Positions 62,407 to 64,000 of a DNA stretch of 64,000 nucleotides are shown here, piece after piece; position 1 is the stretch's first letter; each line of letters begins with the position of its first letter. Below the pieces are notes generated by a model that worked only from the letters and a program-made list of their open reading frames with translations, did not search any database and was not told the DNA's origin. Origin of the DNA: JAGDZR01 sp049115695 (GTDB lineage: Bacteria; Bacteroidota; Bacteroidia; Cytophagales; Cyclobacteriaceae); assembly GCA_049115695.1 (NCBI GenBank), contig JAGDZR010000007.1, positions 124,001-188,000 on the forward strand. The letters are read 5' to 3'. Made by a program: the position numbers and the translations under genes.

Positions 62407-63528
62407 TTGATAAATTTAGTTTTTATTAAAAAATTAACATTCCCTCAGTCAGTAGACTCTGATTTTTCCAAGACATTGAAAGTTCGTGTATCGGAATATT
62501 TCAAAAGCACGAACACGAGCAAATATGGTAACAGTCGGATGGTCATTAAATCCATCATCATGTTGTCAATATTTTTTGCTCCCTTGGCAGTCATTATATT
62601 CGTTCCATTTACCAGTGTTGCGTTATTGTTCGGTCTGTACATAGTAAGTGGCTTTGGCATGGCAGGTATTGGCATGGGTGTCATGCATGATGCCATTCAT
62701 GGATCTTACTCAAAGAATAAGATTGTCAATAAGCTAATGGGTTACACCATCAATTTGGTTGGTGCCAGCGACAAGGTTTGGAGACTGCAACACAATGTGC
62801 TGCATCATAGCTTTACGAACATCCAGGAACATGATGATGACATCAATGCTCCATTCTTTCTTCGATTTTCCCCTCATGCCGAAGCAAACAAACTTCATAG
62901 ATATCAGCATTTTTATGCCTGGATATTTTATGGTCTTTCAACAATTTCGTGGGTAACTGCCAAAGATTTTGTCAGATACACCAAGTACTACAAAATGGGA
63001 CTTGTTAAAGATCGAAAAACCTTTATTAAAGGGATTTATAAGATTGCAGCCTGGAAGCCGATATACTTTTCATACGCACTTATTCTTCCTATTTTATTGA
63101 CGTCATTCTCTCCATGGATGATTCTTTTAGCCTTTTTAGCAAAGCATTTTGTCACCGGGCTTAGTATCACCCTTGTTTTCCAATCGGCTCATGTTTCACC
63201 AGATGCAGCTTTTCCCTTACCGGATGAGCATGGCAATCTGGAATCGGAGCGGCTCGTTCATCAACTGGAGACAACTTGTAATTTTGCCCCCGGAAGCTCA
63301 CTTTTGACGTGGTTTATAGGAGGGCTTACGCACCAGATTGAGCATCATCTTTTCCCGAACATTTCACATGTTCACTACCGAAAGATTGCACCAATCGTCA
63401 AACAGACAGCCGAAGAGTTCGGACTGCCATATCATTCCAACGGCACTTTCTTAGCTGCTGTTATCAAACACTTTCAAATGCTCCGCGATTTGGGGCGAAT
63501 GGAATTTCAACCGATTCCATCCAAATAA
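62407..63528 (+). CDS. Acyl-lipid/acyl-CoA fatty acid desaturase
   Basis: A 373-residue membrane desaturase with the three histidine boxes HDAIHG, HNVLHHSFTN and HQIEHHLFP that hold the di-iron centre. Four hydrophobic segments surround them. It introduces a double bond into fatty acyl chains and thereby helps membrane fluidity, likely in the cold. The frame begins only at TTG 62407 (LINLVFIKKLTFPQS); the next ATG would cut off conserved sequence, so a non-ATG start or a sequence error at the start should be considered. The helicase gene follows after 11 bases; cold adaptation would link both genes, which is inference. Confidence 0.9.
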   Translation: MINLVFIKKLTFPQSVDSDFSKTLKVRVSEYFKSTNTSKYGNSRMVIKSIIMLSIFFAPLAVIIFVPFTSVALLFGLYIVSGFGMAGIGMGVMHDAIHGSYSKNKIVNKLMGYTINLVGASDKVWRLQHNVLHHSFTNIQEHDDDINAPFFLRFSPHAEANKLHRYQHFYAWIFYGLSTISWVTAKDFVRYTKYYKMGLVKDRKTFIKGIYKIAAWKPIYFSYALILPILLTSFSPWMILLAFLAKHFVTGLSITLVFQSAHVSPDAAFPLPDEHGNLESERLVHQLETTCNFAPGSSLLTWFIGGLTHQIEHHLFPNISHVHYRKIAPIVKQTAEEFGLPYHSNGTFLAAVIKHFQMLRDLGRMEFQPIPSK

Positions 63529-63539
63529 TAAGTATCAAG

Positions 63540-64000
63540 ATGAATTATAGAAATAGATCAAGGACGAAACCGTCTAATAAACGACCAGCTTCTACCCTCA
63601 ATCCAGAATTACTGGTTAAAAAATCTAAGCAAATTACAACCAAGTCATACGTCTCAGATAGAACATACGAAGACCTTCGTTTACACCCAAACCTGTATCG
63701 AAACATTGCAAGTAAGGGGTACAAATCACCCACTGAAATTCAGGACAAATGCATTGAGCAAATCATACAAGGAAATAACATTATAGGTATTGCGGCAACC
63801 GGAACAGGCAAAACGGCTGCATTCCTGATTCCAATTGTGCAGCAAATGTTAGAGCGCAACGATGTGACCGGATTGGTAGTAGTTCCAACCAGGGAGCTGG
63901 CTCAGCAAGTCTTGTCAGAGTTCAAATCCCTTACCGAGGCAACAGGATTGAAATCTGCCTGTTTCATAGGTGGTACAAGCTTAAACAGGGATATATCACT
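63540..64000 (+). CDS. DEAD-box RNA helicase, N-terminal part
   Basis: The frame opens at ATG 63540 and runs off the right edge, so 153 residues are seen. After a basic N-terminal tail (NYRNRSRTKPSNKRP), the Q motif (GYKSPTEIQ), Walker A (AATGTGKTAAF), motif Ia (PTRELAQQ) and GG motif (FIGGTSLNRDIS) appear in order. DEAD-box helicases unwind RNA, and in bacteria such genes often act in cold adaptation and RNA decay or ribosome assembly. The downstream DEAD and SAT motifs lie outside the window. Confidence 0.95.
   Translation, partial: MNYRNRSRTKPSNKRPASTLNPELLVKKSKQITTKSYVSDRTYEDLRLHPNLYRNIASKGYKSPTEIQDKCIEQIIQGNNIIGIAATGTGKTAAFLIPIVQQMLERNDVTGLVVVPTRELAQQVLSEFKSLTEATGLKSACFIGGTSLNRDIS

Overview
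The window reads as chromosomal DNA of a marine-type Bacteroidota, most likely order Cytophagales. The evidence is type IX secretion (T9SS) sorting domains of both type A and type B, a PorP/SprF partner protein, a hybrid two-component (HTCS) regulator, FtsX/MacB-type permeases without their ATPase, many lipoproteins and glycoside hydrolases, modest GC and a lack of Shine-Dalgarno sequences. The genus is inferred only. I saw no rRNA, tRNA, CRISPR array, integrase or intact transposase.

Layout. 0-1 kb: 3' end of a GH29 fucosidase, a terminator and a frameshifted VanZ-like gene. 1.6-11.4 kb: a PorP/SprF gene and a 1988-aa FG-GAP/PKD type B T9SS substrate on the minus strand, divergent from a secreted WD40-caspase protein. 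11.7-20.7 kb: a TauE/SafE gene broken by a stop, an ECF42-type sigma factor with a DGPF/YCII protein and a small YHS-like protein, a DUF2834 protein, an IorAB-type molybdenum hydroxylase, an alginate-lyase-family lipoprotein and a DUF808 membrane protein. 20.7-26.7 kb: an outer-membrane barrel, two secreted esterases, a SigZ-like ECF sigma factor, a TlpA thioredoxin and a 27-aa peptide with seven cysteines. 26.7-33.4 kb: an HTCS regulator, a repeat-rich secreted protein and a type A T9SS protein. 33.4-43.4 kb: a truncated sulfatase, an ankyrin protein, SDR, bestrophin, a metallo-hydrolase, a doubly broken SUMF1 gene, a VOC protein, a GH3 enzyme and SdpI. 43.7-48 kb: two tandem paralogous glycosidase-like genes of unknown specificity. 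48-55.7 kb: flavodoxin, NmrA-like and DUF5367 proteins, REP-like repeats around a 75-base run of N, two AraC regulators, an HSL-family esterase and a serine hydrolase. 55.9-64 kb: two MacB/FtsX permeases, a ceramidase-like protein, a mono-cluster ferredoxin, a fatty-acid desaturase and the 5' end of a DEAD-box helicase.

How it fits together. Much of the window serves the cell surface: secretion of large adhesin-like proteins, breakdown of algal-type polysaccharides (fucose, uronic acids, sulfated sugars), and membrane-lipid chemistry. No SusC/SusD pair is present, so the glycosidases do not form a classical complete PUL here. Five genes (VanZ, TauE, sulfatase, SUMF1, VOC) look broken, which suggests ongoing decay or local sequencing error.

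The most novel candidate is a small regulatory circuit. The SigZ-like sigma factor has a cysteine-rich C-terminus, and its own promoter (TTGCGTC - 16 nt - CGTCCT) is matched by TTGCGTC - 15 nt - CGTCCT in front of the seven-cysteine mini-gene about 1.8 kb away, with almost the same distance to the start codon. I infer a metal- or thiol-responsive, self-regulated sigma factor controlling a metallothionein-like peptide. A second structural signal is a bipartite repeat with a hairpin whose stem shows compensatory changes; one copy supplies the stop codon of the truncated sulfatase.
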